A stretch of 64,000 nucleotides of DNA from Paenibacillus pinihumi DSM 23905 = JCM 16419 (GCF_000422505.1 NZ_KE383865.1:592726-656725); one strand, 5' to 3'. Shown: positions 53,939-62,796, counted from the first letter of the stretch. A program made the numbers and translations. Notes: generated by a model from the letters alone, not told the origin.

Positions 53939-54223
53939 TTAGCGTCTCCGCGATCCGCGTGTGTTCTTGCCTCTAAGGCCTACTGGTCCGCAGCATACAT
54001 CTTTATAGGAAACCGGGTAGTAATGTTTTGGAACAGGAACAATGTGATGTTGGTTGATAACTTCAATTGGATGGACAATTGGCTGGGCTTGCGGGTGGAA
54101 CGTATTGTTGTATACTTGTGTTGGGGCTGTTACGATAGGGCTTAATTGGTTAGGGCCAGTTCCAGCAGGACCAACTTGGTTACAAGGGTTGTGATGGTGA
54201 TGGTGATGATGACCATAAGACAT
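53939..54223 (-). CDS. CotD-like inner spore coat protein
   Basis: The 94-residue protein starts with a seven-histidine run, has HP-rich VHPIEVINQHHIVPVPKHYYPVS in its centre, CC near residue 78 and a basic Arg/Gly C-terminus. The APTQVY...HPxHP...VNxHH...HYxP pattern fits the CotD family of Bacillus and Paenibacillus. Its presence indicates a spore-forming host. Expression would be in the mother cell under sporulation sigma factors; I did not identify the promoter by eye. Confidence 0.82.
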   Translation of the reverse strand: MSYGHHHHHHHNPCNQVGPAGTGPNQLSPIVTAPTQVYNNTFHPQAQPIVHPIEVINQHHIVPVPKHYYPVSYKDVCCGPVGLRGKNTRGSRRR

Positions 54224-54543
54224 TCACTTCAACACCTTTCCGAAGTTTTAGTTACGATGTCAGTATACGCACAGGGGCTAAAAAAGCCTGTACATTAGCC
54301 TGTGTGCATTTGTAATTCCGCATTTGTCTCCTAATGGCTAAATATCACGCCACTTCGTGTGCAGGGGTCGGGTGCTGTTCAGGAGCATGCAAATAATAAA
54401 CCCGATATAGCCTCCTCAGGGAGGTTTTTTTGATGGCTTTTCCGCTCATATTGAAATTAATTCGCCTTTACAAGCAAAAATAGTTATGTTAGATTAACCG
54501 ATATACCAATCATCCTACGTTTGAAGAAAGGGGTGTCAGTCTT
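54224..54543. other. Intergenic region between coat gene and FadR-type regulator
   Basis: Holds the coat-gene leader, then a plus-strand terminator-like hairpin at 54411-54431 with no plus-strand gene before it, then the AAAGGGGTG ribosome site of the regulator. Confidence 0.4.
54411..54431 (+). terminator. Plus-strand terminator without a matching gene upstream
   Basis: CCTCC pairs with GGAGG around a short loop and eight T residues follow. It may end a short RNA or attenuate the regulator gene that starts 113 bases later. Confidence 0.65.
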
Positions 54544-55233
54544 ATGACAATTAAGAAGACCAGCCGCTCCACATTAGTGGAACAGGTAACGGAACAGATC
54601 GAGCAAATGATTGAAAGCGGACAGTGGAAAGTAGGGGAGAAGATCCCGCCTGAACCCGAGCTTATGGAGCAATTTGCTGTCAGTCGAAATACACTGCGGG
54701 AAGCGATTCGCTCGCTGGTACATGCCGGAATGCTGGAAACCAGACAAGGAATCGGGACCACAATAAAATCGGATACGAATTTGGGATTGGCTTTGGAGAA
54801 AAAAATTCAAAAGAGCAGGCTTGTGGATACGCTTGAAGTGCGGCTGGCACTGGAACGGGAGGCGGCCCAACTGGCAGCCGAGAGAAGGACAGCTGAAGAC
54901 CTGGAGCATCTTAGGGCTTGTCTGGAGCGCTGCAAAACGGCAAGTGAGGGTGAGGATACTCTCCACTTTGCCGATATGGATGTTGCCTTTCATAAAGCAG
55001 TTGTCCGGGCCACACATAATCCGATGTTTATTGAACTCTATGAGCATATTACCGATTCCCTGCACAAGAGCATCTGCGATATTATGAGCCTGAACCCGGC
55101 ATGCTTTGGAAAAGAGATCCATGATGATCTTTTTGAAGCCATTGGGAAGGGTGATCCGCAATTGGCAGTAGAAAGTGTAAACAACTATTTAAAACAAGTC
55201 AAAGCTTCAATGCTTCCGATTATTGAGCAATAA
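54544..55233 (+). CDS. FadR-family (GntR) transcriptional regulator
   Basis: The 229-residue protein has an N-terminal winged helix (LVEQVTEQIEQMIESGQWKVGEKIPPEPELMEQFAVSRNTLREAIRSL, residues about 10-60) and a C-terminal all-helical FCD ligand domain with the D-x3-H...H metal-binding pattern (DMDVAFHKAVV and EIHDDLFEAI). Such regulators respond to organic acids. It probably controls the MFS gene that follows after 48 bases. Confidence 0.93.
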   Translation: MTIKKTSRSTLVEQVTEQIEQMIESGQWKVGEKIPPEPELMEQFAVSRNTLREAIRSLVHAGMLETRQGIGTTIKSDTNLGLALEKKIQKSRLVDTLEVRLALEREAAQLAAERRTAEDLEHLRACLERCKTASEGEDTLHFADMDVAFHKAVVRATHNPMFIELYEHITDSLHKSICDIMSLNPACFGKEIHDDLFEAIGKGDPQLAVESVNNYLKQVKASMLPIIEQ

Positions 55234-55281
55234 ATGGGTGGATTCATCCATCGTGAACAAGACCAGCAGGAGGATAACTTC

Positions 55282-56514
55282 ATGAGCACGTCGAATCAAG
55301 ACCGTTCCCAACCAAAGTCAAATTTCCAGGGGCGTACCCTGACTCCATGGCTATTATTGACGGGAATCATTTTCATTGCTGCCACTATGCGCGCGCCGTT
55401 AACTTCAGTAGGACCGTTAATTGGCCTTATTCGTGAAACTATGCATATTTCTAATACCTTGGCAGGGCTGATTACGACCTTACCGTTGTTTGCCTTTGCT
55501 ATTTTCTCGCCATTTGTGCCCGCGCTGGGCAGAAAGTACGGGATCGAGCAGGTCATGTTCGCATCCATTATTCTGCTCACCACAGGCATTGTCATCCGTT
55601 CACTATCAGGCGCAATAGGCCTTTTCGCGGGGACAGCTATTTTAGGGCTTGCGATCGCAGTTAGCAATGTGCTGCTGCCCGGTCTGATCAAGCGTGAATT
55701 TCCGCATAAACTGGGTATGATGACGGGGATCTACTCGATTTCAATGAATCTGTGCGGAGCAATCGCCTCCGGGATTAGTGTGCCGATGGCAGTCGGACTC
55801 GGCATGGGGTGGAGCGGTGCATTAGCCGTTTGGGGAATTATGAGTCTGATTGCAGTCCTGTTATGGCTGCCGCAGGTGAAACGCCGTGAGAATCGTACTT
55901 CCGCTACGGTCCATGCGGCCAGAGATAAAGTGAATTTGTGGCGTTCGCCATTAGCCTGGCAGGTGACGTTTTTCATGGGACTGCAATCAACGCTCTTCTA
56001 TGTTACGGCAGCCTGGCTACCGGATATCTTGGCCGAACAGGGTATTTCTGCAGATCAATCCGGTTGGCTGCTTTCCATTTTGCAATTGGCGCTGCTCCCT
56101 TTAACGTTCATTGTTCCGATTATCGCCGGACGTATGTCCAGTCAGCGCCCCTTGGTTGTTCTGTCATTTTTATTTGTTGTAAGTGCTATTTTGGGTCTGT
56201 TGTATGGAAGTGCCGGTGCTATTGTGATATGGATCATTTTGCTTGGTATTGGCATTGGCTTTGCATTCGGGCTGGCGCTAATGTTCTTCGGATTGCGGAC
56301 CCGGAATGCCCAGGAAGCAGCAGAACTTTCCGGAATGGCACAATCCTGTGGTTACTTGCTCGCCGGGACCGGTCCGGTCCTGTTCGGATTTTTGCATGAT
56401 GTGACGCATAGCTGGTCTACTCCGCTATATGTGCTGCTTGGCGCGGCTATTCTGCTCCTCATATTTGGTCTTGGAGCATCGCGCAACCGGTATGTGGGGG
56501 AGAATCCCAATTAA
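55282..56514 (+). CDS. MFS transporter of the CynX/NimT family
   Basis: ATG 55282 follows AGGAGG. The 410-residue protein has twelve hydrophobic helices and the CynX-type opening FIAATMRAPLTSVGPLIGLIRETM near residue 35, with GFLHDVTHSW towards the end. The family includes cyanate and 2-nitroimidazole carriers; the substrate here is not set by sequence. Paired with a FadR-type regulator. Confidence 0.9.
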   Translation: MSTSNQDRSQPKSNFQGRTLTPWLLLTGIIFIAATMRAPLTSVGPLIGLIRETMHISNTLAGLITTLPLFAFAIFSPFVPALGRKYGIEQVMFASIILLTTGIVIRSLSGAIGLFAGTAILGLAIAVSNVLLPGLIKREFPHKLGMMTGIYSISMNLCGAIASGISVPMAVGLGMGWSGALAVWGIMSLIAVLLWLPQVKRRENRTSATVHAARDKVNLWRSPLAWQVTFFMGLQSTLFYVTAAWLPDILAEQGISADQSGWLLSILQLALLPLTFIVPIIAGRMSSQRPLVVLSFLFVVSAILGLLYGSAGAIVIWIILLGIGIGFAFGLALMFFGLRTRNAQEAAELSGMAQSCGYLLAGTGPVLFGFLHDVTHSWSTPLYVLLGAAILLLIFGLGASRNRYVGENPN

Positions 56515-56548
56515 AGTTTTTTAAAGCGATACAACAGCCATGAAAGGC

Positions 56549-56582
56549 AAACGAGTGCTCCGAAGCTTGGGGCACTCGTTTT
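56549..56582 (+). terminator. Terminator of the regulator-MFS pair
   Basis: AAACGAGTGC pairs with GCACTCGTTT, with an inner C-rich/G-rich extension; TTGTTATTG follows, 34 bases after the stop. Confidence 0.85.
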
Positions 56583-56625
56583 GTTATTGAACCTTTTGAA
56601 GAAAATCGGCTTAACCAGACCAGGT

Positions 56626-57174
56626 TTATACCCAGAACTCAAGCTGTTGTCTTTTGTTATTGGCATACTGGATCACCTGTGCACAGCGCTTCTGGCCGAT
56701 CTTTTCGGTGATAAAGTGGATCACTTCCAGGCTGCCTTCACAGTCGACCGGGATTACGATCTCTTGATTGATATCATGAATGATAATGTGTCCGCCTCCA
56801 AATTTGGAGACAGACACAGCCAGAACGTCTTTAAAATCTATTTTTACGACTTTGCTCCGGAGTCTGACAGTGATAGACTCATCATTGACTATGGTCTCAG
56901 TGGAAGAGATGGACGCCCACATCATGCCGGACAGCAATCCGGCAATGACGCATATTCCGCCAATATTTGTTTTGAGCTCTGTGCTTTCTATAAACAAAAG
57001 GGCTAGAGCAAAAATGGCGAAAAGCGAAAGGGTGGTAAATTTCGCTGCCTGTCGGACAATTTTTTGATTTTTGCCTGCGGTAATGACCAATTCCCCATAT
57101 TCATTTCGTTTTGCTGGTCGAAGGGCATACAAACCAATTTTTCTATTTATAAATCTGGCTAATCCCCAATTCAT
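56626..57174 (-). CDS. Membrane protein with PH-like domain, unknown function
   Basis: The 182-residue protein has two close transmembrane helices (residues about 44-62 and 70-88), then a beta-rich cytoplasmic-looking domain (ESITVRLRSKVVKIDFKDVLAVSVSKFGGGHIIIHDI) resembling bacterial PH/YdbS-like modules, and a C-terminal helix (EVIHFITEKIGQKRCAQVIQYANNK). The family is unrecognised. It lies 28 bases after the DUF2167 gene and is likely in the same operon. Confidence 0.65.
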   Translation of the reverse strand: MNWGLARFINRKIGLYALRPAKRNEYGELVITAGKNQKIVRQAAKFTTLSLFAIFALALLFIESTELKTNIGGICVIAGLLSGMMWASISSTETIVNDESITVRLRSKVVKIDFKDVLAVSVSKFGGGHIIIHDINQEIVIPVDCEGSLEVIHFITEKIGQKRCAQVIQYANNKRQQLEFWV

Positions 57175-57202
57175 TTCTTAACCCCCCGTATTTGAGTGTT
57201 TA

Positions 57203-58084
57203 TCAAGAAGCAGATGACTGATCATCGGTACCTGTGGGAATGGCGGATTCCTTTTTTCTGGTCAGCATTTTCTTGATAAGTGCAAAAATGCCACCTACAG
57301 CTGCTATGACGATGAAGATAAATTTTTTGCCGAATGCGGCTATCAAACCGATGAGCCCTGCTTTTTTGGCAACTGCCAGCCCTGCGCCTCCGAGCACAAG
57401 TGCGCTAAGTCCATACTCAGACACTTTATCTGTTCCTTCAATGAAATCTACATATCGTTTTCCTTCATTGACTTGAAGCTTGGGCATTATTTTAGTATCG
57501 AGCGTAACCCGGTTGGCTTCCCGCTCAGCAGGATCAGAGACCAGAATGGCGGAAATATAGCCTTCCCTCGTTAACAAGCGTTCATGATAGTTAACAAGGG
57601 GTTCCTTAGCTTCATTCTCAAACATCATGGACCAGGTCAAGTTATGCGTCTTGTCGTCATAGAAAGGCTCCACGTCCCACCCGGCTACATAAAGGCGGCT
57701 TTCTGGTTCAAGCTCTTTGTTTGCTTCTTCCGATCCGTCCTTGTAGCTTTTCAAAATGGCATTGGCATCGATCTTTTTTTTCTCGTCATCATAAATATGA
57801 CCGGATTCCTCGTATTCGAAGTACACGACCCAATTTTGATTCTCATCAAGCGGATGAATGCTTCCGATCTCCTTGCCGGATGGTTTGAAGTTCCAATCTC
57901 TTTGCAGTTTTATCGTGTCGGCCCCATCAAGGAATGTAAACTCTTCGTTCAGGTCCACAGTTGCCATACTTCCCAAAGATATCTTTTTCCCGCCTTCAAT
58001 CCAGTTGTAATTATTCTCCGCAGATACAGAAGACCCCCATAATAAAATTAGGGTTAGAACTAATCCAATCGATCTTTTCATCAT
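57203..58084 (-). CDS. DUF2167 membrane-anchored protein
   Basis: The double ATG at 58084/58081 follows AAAGGAG by seven bases. The 293-residue product has a signal peptide (residues 5-23, SVSAEN cleavage region), an extracytoplasmic domain with LGSMATVDLNEEFTFLDG and NWVVYFEYEESGHIYDDEKKKIDANAIL, and one C-terminal transmembrane segment pair (about 235-275) before a basic tail. This matches DUF2167, of unknown role, sometimes in stress or envelope operons. Confidence 0.85.
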   Translation of the reverse strand: MMKRSIGLVLTLILLWGSSVSAENNYNWIEGGKKISLGSMATVDLNEEFTFLDGADTIKLQRDWNFKPSGKEIGSIHPLDENQNWVVYFEYEESGHIYDDEKKKIDANAILKSYKDGSEEANKELEPESRLYVAGWDVEPFYDDKTHNLTWSMMFENEAKEPLVNYHERLLTREGYISAILVSDPAEREANRVTLDTKIMPKLQVNEGKRYVDFIEGTDKVSEYGLSALVLGGAGLAVAKKAGLIGLIAAFGKKFIFIVIAAVGGIFALIKKMLTRKKESAIPTGTDDQSSAS

Positions 58085-58390
58085 GTCTATACTCCTTTTT
58101 AGCTGGTGTTCGGTGCCTTTCATTCATTGCTTTCCACATTTTTCAATCAAATGGATTTCATTGGATTTAAACACAATAATATTTCGGCGGGTGAAAAGGT
58201 TTTTTGAAGTGGATATTTGTGGACATTTTGTGAACGCGGCAAACGGGATAGTCTAAATGAAGTGAAATATAGAGGCTTTCCTGAGGCACTCGTTGGGGGA
58301 TAACCAGTCGTATTTGAACAACAACAATTTAGGAAGCGATGGTCACGATATTTTTCTAGAGGAGCGTATCCGGCTTTTCTTGCAAAATAA

Positions 58391-58429
58391 AAAGCCCGTA
58401 CTCTGCTATATAAGCAAAATACGGGCTTT
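58391..58429 (-). terminator. Terminator of the first tRNA-Leu gene
   Basis: AAAGCCCGTA pairs with TACGGGCTTT; on the minus strand TTATTTTGC follows. Confidence 0.85.
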
Positions 58430-58444
58430 GAATACAATTTAGGA

Positions 58445-58528
58445 TGCGGTCGAGAGGACTCGAACCTCCACGTCATTGCTGACACTAGAACCTGAATCTA
58501 GCGCGTCTGCCAATTCCGCCACGACCGC
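58445..58528 (-). tRNA. tRNA-Leu (anticodon CAG)
   Basis: The 84-base cloverleaf has acceptor arms GCGGTCG/CGACCGC, D-arm GGCGGAATTGGCAGACGC, anticodon loop TTCAGGT within CTAGA/TCTAG, a long variable arm (GTCAGCAATGAC) and T-arm GGTTCGAGTCC. Discriminator A; CCA is not encoded. A promoter TTGACC-18-TATATT lies upstream (58550-58579). An identical copy is at 60179-60262 in the other direction. Confidence 0.96.
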
Positions 58529-58549
58529 ATGTTGTTTTCAACAGAAAAT

Positions 58550-58579
58550 AATATATCACGATTCGGGGGGATTGGTCAA
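58550..58579 (-). promoter_or_regulatory. Promoter of the first tRNA-Leu gene
   Basis: On the minus strand TTGACC and TATATT are spaced by 18 bases, ending 21 bases before the tRNA. Confidence 0.7.
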
Positions 58580-58718
58580 GCACTGTTGTGGAATATTTTT
58601 CAGGGAATGATTTTACCATCTATGTTAGGGGAGCTTATCAAATCTGTTTTCCTGGGCATCAATTAAAGCCAGCTTGTAGTTGAGCTTTTCCAGCGTTTTC
58701 ATCAAAAGAGAAATTTGT

Positions 58719-58946
58719 ATGATGCAATCGATGATTCATTATCCGTTTGAGTACGCAAATGAGCAAGAAGTCGCTGATCAAGTGTATGCTGCTGCCTCCG
58801 ATACTTCAAACAGACTGCGTTACCTTGCGGGACCGGATGTGGAAGAGATGGCAAAGCTGAGATGGACCGCGTCAGAGGAGCAGTATCTTTCAACGATGCG
58901 AGGGCTGTTGGGTCACACTGAATGGTGCCGGAACAAGAAAGCCTAA
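58719..58946 (+). pseudogene. Remnant of a short-chain dehydrogenase (C-terminus only)
   Basis: The last 75 codons read EYANEQEVADQVYAAASDTSNRLRYLAGPDVEEM, the pattern that ends many SDR oxidoreductases (VA..IY.AATD...LRY.AG.DA). There is no Rossmann fold or YxxxK active site upstream and no ribosome site. This is a stranded gene end, between the two tRNA copies. Confidence 0.65.
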
Positions 58947-59181
58947 GATGGGAAAAAGGAAACTTATTAACAATCAGATCCCCTCACATCTACCAGTTTG
59001 AATGGCATTCCGCATGAGCTGAACGGAATGCTGATGGATGGAGGGGGATTTTTATAAAGGGAATTTTGCAATGAATTGAACAATTGCATAAAGAAAGAGC
59101 AAATCTGAGCAATGGCATTTGACCCAAAGCGTGTTAGTCTGAATGTATGGAAGCATACTTTGCAAGGAAGGCGGGATCATT

Positions 59182-60027
59182 TTGTCATACTTATCAGTCA
59201 GTACCTGGAGTCTGCATCGTTTATTGGGGCCGCTGCGCTGGACTATCTGGGATGAGGAGACGGGCACACACCGTACAACACAGCAGGATCAGCCTGAAGT
59301 GATGACATTGCTGGAGCTTCCGCAGGAAGCCGCGGCCCGGGGGTTCAAAGCAGTGGAGATTTGTCATTTTCATTTCCCGTCCGTGGAACCGGAATATTGT
59401 GCCCGGCTCCGGGAGTCATTCCGTGAGGCAGGGATTTCATTCGATACGCTGCTGCTCGATTACGGTGATTTAACTTCGGGCAATCCTGAACGAGTGGAGT
59501 CTGACCTGGAGCTGATGCGCAATTGGATAGAGACAGCATCCCGGTGTGGTGCCAGACAGATTCGTATTGTTGCTGGGGAAGCTGAACCGACAAATCAAGC
59601 TGCGTTGAAGCAGTCTGCCCGTTTGTTTGCTGAGCTTGGGTATTTTGCAGCAGACAAGCAAGTAAGAGTTGTAACAGAAAATTTCAAAGCGCTTACTTCG
59701 ACTGGAGAAAATTGCCTTGAACTGCTTCGCGTTGCGGGGGACGCGGTTCGAATAATTACAGACTTCGGAAACTTCAAAGGGCAAGCAAAATACGTCGAGC
59801 TGGCAATGACTGCACCATATTCGGTATCGGTGCATGCCAAGCCGCATTACGATGAAAACGGGCATCCTGATCAGGAGGAGTTCGAGCGTTGCCTTCGTGC
59901 AGTGAGTGCAGCGGGGTATCGGGGGCCTTATGTGCTGATCTATGACGGACCAGGTGATATGTGGGAGGGATTGGAGAGAATTCGGGACATTGTCGAACCG
60001 TTCGCGTCGAGTCATGGCTCGTTGTAG
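59182..60027 (+). CDS. Sugar phosphate isomerase/epimerase-like TIM barrel protein
   Basis: TTG 59182 follows AAGGAAGGCGGGA. The 281-residue protein matches the xylose isomerase-like TIM barrel: LSVSTWSLHRLLGP start, FKAVEICHFHFP, VRVVTENFKALTSTGENCLELL, IITDFGNFKG, SVHAKPHYDENG and LIYDGPG. The Glu, Asp and His in these strands would hold a divalent metal. Substrate unknown; expected to be a sugar or inositol derivative. It stands alone between the tRNA copies. Confidence 0.85.
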   Translation: MSYLSVSTWSLHRLLGPLRWTIWDEETGTHRTTQQDQPEVMTLLELPQEAAARGFKAVEICHFHFPSVEPEYCARLRESFREAGISFDTLLLDYGDLTSGNPERVESDLELMRNWIETASRCGARQIRIVAGEAEPTNQAALKQSARLFAELGYFAADKQVRVVTENFKALTSTGENCLELLRVAGDAVRIITDFGNFKGQAKYVELAMTAPYSVSVHAKPHYDENGHPDQEEFERCLRAVSAAGYRGPYVLIYDGPGDMWEGLERIRDIVEPFASSHGSL

Positions 60028-60030
60028 CGG

Positions 60031-60081
60031 AATGGGCAGTAAAGCCCGCCAGATACTGATCCACGGGTTTTACTGCCCATT
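60031..60081. terminator. Long hairpin after the sugar isomerase gene
   Basis: AATGGGCAGTAAAGCCCG pairs with CGGGTTTTACTGCCCATT (one wobble). Only A residues follow on the plus strand, so it is a weak rho-independent terminator there. Confidence 0.55.
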
Positions 60082-60101
60082 GAAAAAAATCAGATTAGGG
60101 G

Positions 60102-60131
60102 TTGACAGTCAGTTTATATATTAGATATACT
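60102..60131 (+). promoter_or_regulatory. Promoter of the second tRNA-Leu gene
   Basis: TTGACA at 60102-60107 and TATACT at 60126-60131, spacer 18 bases, 47 bases before the tRNA. Confidence 0.75.
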
Positions 60132-60178
60132 ATAAAAGTCGCTTGAAGGAAATAAATTATGTACTTCAGCAATAACAC

Positions 60179-60262
60179 GCGGTCGTGGCGGAATTGGCAG
60201 ACGCGCTAGATTCAGGTTCTAGTGTCAGCAATGACGTGGAGGTTCGAGTCCTCTCGACCGCA
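60179..60262 (+). tRNA. tRNA-Leu (anticodon CAG), second copy
   Basis: Identical over all 84 bases to the complement of 58445-58528. Same anticodon loop TTCAGGT, long variable arm and no encoded CCA. Own promoter (60102-60131) and a UUCG-capped terminator follow. Confidence 0.96.
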
Positions 60263-60630
60263 TCATACCCTACAATCAAACTCTTCTTCGGAAGGGTTTT
60301 TATTTTTGCGCTATACAGCACTGTAATGATAGTTGAATTGAAGTTTCAGGTAAGGATCAGTCCGGAGATGTTGTTGTTTCGTAAGTTGTACGATAAAAAA
60401 AGATGCCGGGCTGGGAACTGACACATTGGCGTCGAGCGCCATATAGTCCATAACTCATGAGATCACGCCCCATTGCGTGCCTGCACGTGCAAAATCACTG
60501 GCCGGCTTGCCGCCTACTTATATCAGCAACGGCAGCATTGCATGTATACCCCGGATATCATCATTTGTCCCCAATGTTTCGGAATGCACATTATTCTCAA
60601 ATCCGTTCACGATCGGGGCTGCTTACAGTT
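60263..60630. other. Intergenic region after the second tRNA
   Basis: Apart from the tRNA terminator, nothing recognisable in 368 bases; the short plus-strand frames 60185-60421 and 60473-60793 lack ribosome sites and protein-like composition. Confidence 0.4.
60278..60304 (+). terminator. Terminator of the second tRNA-Leu gene
   Basis: AAACTCTTC pairs with GAAGGGTTT around a TTCG tetraloop and is followed by TTATTTTTG. Confidence 0.9.
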
Positions 60631-61683
60631 TTATGAAATGATTCGGGCACCAATGGCCAAGGGAGCACTGGAGACAGCAGGCACAACAACCTGGAATGAT
60701 TCTGATACGGTGGAATTGCCATTCACGCCTACCTTCAGGATATCAAGTCCATACCACCCTGAAATATTCCCCCACTCATTGGTTGGCGAGTAGCGGTAGC
60801 CAATTCCGTTGTAGTAAAGACAAGGAAACAATGATCCGCCTGTACTTCCGATGAAAATTCGATACTTGCGATAAGAATTGCTGTTATTATAAATAGGCAA
60901 AGTAACATTGATTTGCTGCCCGTAGTTCCCCAAAACTCCACCTGAAGCTAAACCGCTATAGTCCGCTACCCAAGGAACATCCGTTCCATTGAAAGTATCC
61001 CCTGCAGCTGCAAGTGTATAATATCTCCCTTTAGAGTCAGTAGGGGATAGAGCATTGAAAACCGTTGTATTCCAATATCCGCCTTGACCGATACCGCGAA
61101 CCCGGTTCGTTCCATCTACAGCTGCAGCAGCATTTCCATTTCCAGAATTAGAAATGTAGGCCAAATCCCAAAGGGTTACACTAGCATCACTGTTATCATT
61201 AGCATTTTTGACACTTACTCGGGCTATGATGCCAAACACGCCACCGTGAGGAATCTGTCCTTGTAAAAATATATTTCCGTAGCCTCCTGGTTGGACCGTT
61301 ACAGAGAGCGGGGAATTCATGCTTGTGTTCCAAAAAGACAACCAGGCATTCGAATCCGGTTGCACGCCTGCATATTTGGTAGTTCCATAATTAGATGAGG
61401 TAATTCTTACAGGGAAAGCGTTTGGATTGTGAATAAGAATGCAGTTCGTAAGTGCTGATCCTGTTTTGTTAGAATGCCAAGTATAGATTTGGCCTGTTCC
61501 TTTAACCGGTGCCCGGTTCAGATAATAGCCGCTATCTGCTGTCGCGGTATTTAAGACGGATTCAGGATTGTTGGAGTAAAAGAAGAACCCCCCTGAAAGG
61601 CTGGTCGTACCCGTTCCGCGAGGAGCCGGGCTATCGTATCCAAATAAAAATGGGGAACTATTATTAATCACAACTACACCCAT
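60631..61683 (-). CDS. Glycine/asparagine/serine-rich protein of unknown family
   Basis: ATG 61683 follows GGAGGG by six bases; the much longer frame to 61875 has no ribosome site. The 350-residue product has no signal peptide, begins MGVVVINNSSPFLFGYDSP, and looks all-beta: aromatic-rich strands (GGFFFYSN, GQIYTWHSN, GWYGLDILKV) separated by Gly/Asn turns, about 12 percent Asn by impression. Segments such as TGSALTNCILIHNPNAFPVRI suggest beta-sandwich domains of a surface or coat protein. Its stalk-domain neighbour is divergent. Function unknown. Confidence 0.6.
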   Translation of the reverse strand: MGVVVINNSSPFLFGYDSPAPRGTGTTSLSGGFFFYSNNPESVLNTATADSGYYLNRAPVKGTGQIYTWHSNKTGSALTNCILIHNPNAFPVRITSSNYGTTKYAGVQPDSNAWLSFWNTSMNSPLSVTVQPGGYGNIFLQGQIPHGGVFGIIARVSVKNANDNSDASVTLWDLAYISNSGNGNAAAAVDGTNRVRGIGQGGYWNTTVFNALSPTDSKGRYYTLAAAGDTFNGTDVPWVADYSGLASGGVLGNYGQQINVTLPIYNNSNSYRKYRIFIGSTGGSLFPCLYYNGIGYRYSPTNEWGNISGWYGLDILKVGVNGNSTVSESFQVVVPAVSSAPLAIGARIIS

Positions 61684-61918
61684 CTTCATCCCTCCATAAC
61701 AATGAATTGAATTGCAGTGCCATCTCAGTGCAATATATGAGAAGTGTTTCTTAGATTCTTGGAGGAATAACATAAAAATTAAAAAAAAGGCAAACGGCAT
61801 ATGTTTTGGGGCGGTAAATAATAGAGCAGGAAAGCTGACAATGCCAAGATATTCTTGCATGTGCAACCATTTCAAAAAAATGGCGTCTTTATGTATAGAT
61901 TAAATTCTGGAGGTATAT

Positions 61919-62734
61919 ATGTTGAAAAAATGGATGTTCGCTTTACTGGCTTCGATGGTGCTGACTGTACCCGTTTTTGCTGATTCCAGCTATGCAGATC
62001 CTGCAATGATTCAGTTGAATGACGGGAAGCTGGAGAATAACCGGCTAATGATTCCATTGCGGGTTGTATCGGAGCAATTAGGTGCAAAAGTGAACTGGGA
62101 TCAGCAAAGCAAAACGGTGACCATTTTCAAAGATCATACCACGGTAAAGCTGACTCTGAATTCGACGCAAGTACAGGTAAATCAATTGACGGTTACGCTG
62201 GATGTACCTGCTAAATTGTATAATGGATCACGGACGTATGTTCCATTGCGGTTTGTCAGCCAAGCGATGGGAGCGGAAGTCAGCTGGAATCAGCAGGCGC
62301 TGCAGGCAACGATTCAAACAACAGAAAAAAAGATTGTCATTGGTATGGAACAGGGGAAAGTCGAGGTGCCATCGTCCAAGCGGATTACAGAGCAACGGGC
62401 AAAAGTTATTGTTGAAAAGTTGAACGAAGCAACCAACATTTCCTCTATTAAGCAAATTCGCTCGTATTTTAGTCCGTATTTCACGGATAAATTTATCCAT
62501 ACAATAATTCAAAATAAGGGACTCGCCTATGATAGCAAATTTACCCGTATTTGGCCCTCGGCCATTTCGTATAAGGACCAAAACACAGCAACTCTGATTC
62601 AGTCCACAGAGCCGGATTCCAAGTATGGCACGAGCCAAACCTTATATCGCAAGGTGACGCTTGTGTTCACATCAAAGGGCTGGAAAGTTGATGGAGTCTC
62701 ATTCGAGCTTGTTGATGAAATATTAAATCCATAA
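61919..62734 (+). CDS. Stalk-domain (copper amine oxidase N-terminal) secreted protein
   Basis: The 271-residue protein has a signal peptide (residues 1-26, VFADSSYA), then the two-unit stalk fold: GKLENNRLMIPLRVVSEQLGAKVNWDQQSKTVTI and NGSRTYVPLRFVSQAMGAEVSWNQQALQATI (residues about 35-125). The C-terminal half (160-271) is a separate domain ending GWKVDGVSFELV, like NTF2-type or DUF-like modules. Such proteins are secreted to the wall in Paenibacillus. TCTGGAGG precedes ATG. Confidence 0.9.
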   Translation: MLKKWMFALLASMVLTVPVFADSSYADPAMIQLNDGKLENNRLMIPLRVVSEQLGAKVNWDQQSKTVTIFKDHTTVKLTLNSTQVQVNQLTVTLDVPAKLYNGSRTYVPLRFVSQAMGAEVSWNQQALQATIQTTEKKIVIGMEQGKVEVPSSKRITEQRAKVIVEKLNEATNISSIKQIRSYFSPYFTDKFIHTIIQNKGLAYDSKFTRIWPSAISYKDQNTATLIQSTEPDSKYGTSQTLYRKVTLVFTSKGWKVDGVSFELVDEILNP

Positions 62735-62774
62735 AGAAAACCAGCTCATTTAACAAATGAGCTGGTTTTCTTTT
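62733..62774. terminator. Bidirectional terminator after the stalk protein gene
   Basis: AAAGAAAACCAGCTCATTT pairs with AAATGAGCTGGTTTTCTTT with only a three-base loop. It serves both the stalk gene and the convergent lipoprotein gene. Confidence 0.92.
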
Positions 62775-62796
62775 ATCCGTTAGCTTGAGACGCCAA

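Noticed and set aside
60185-60421. Plus-strand frame of 78 codons overlapping the second tRNA-Leu
   Set aside because: It is the tRNA and its terminator read as protein.
60473-60793. Plus-strand frame of 106 codons
   Set aside because: No ribosome site; overlaps the 3' end of the minus-strand gene and has no family pattern.
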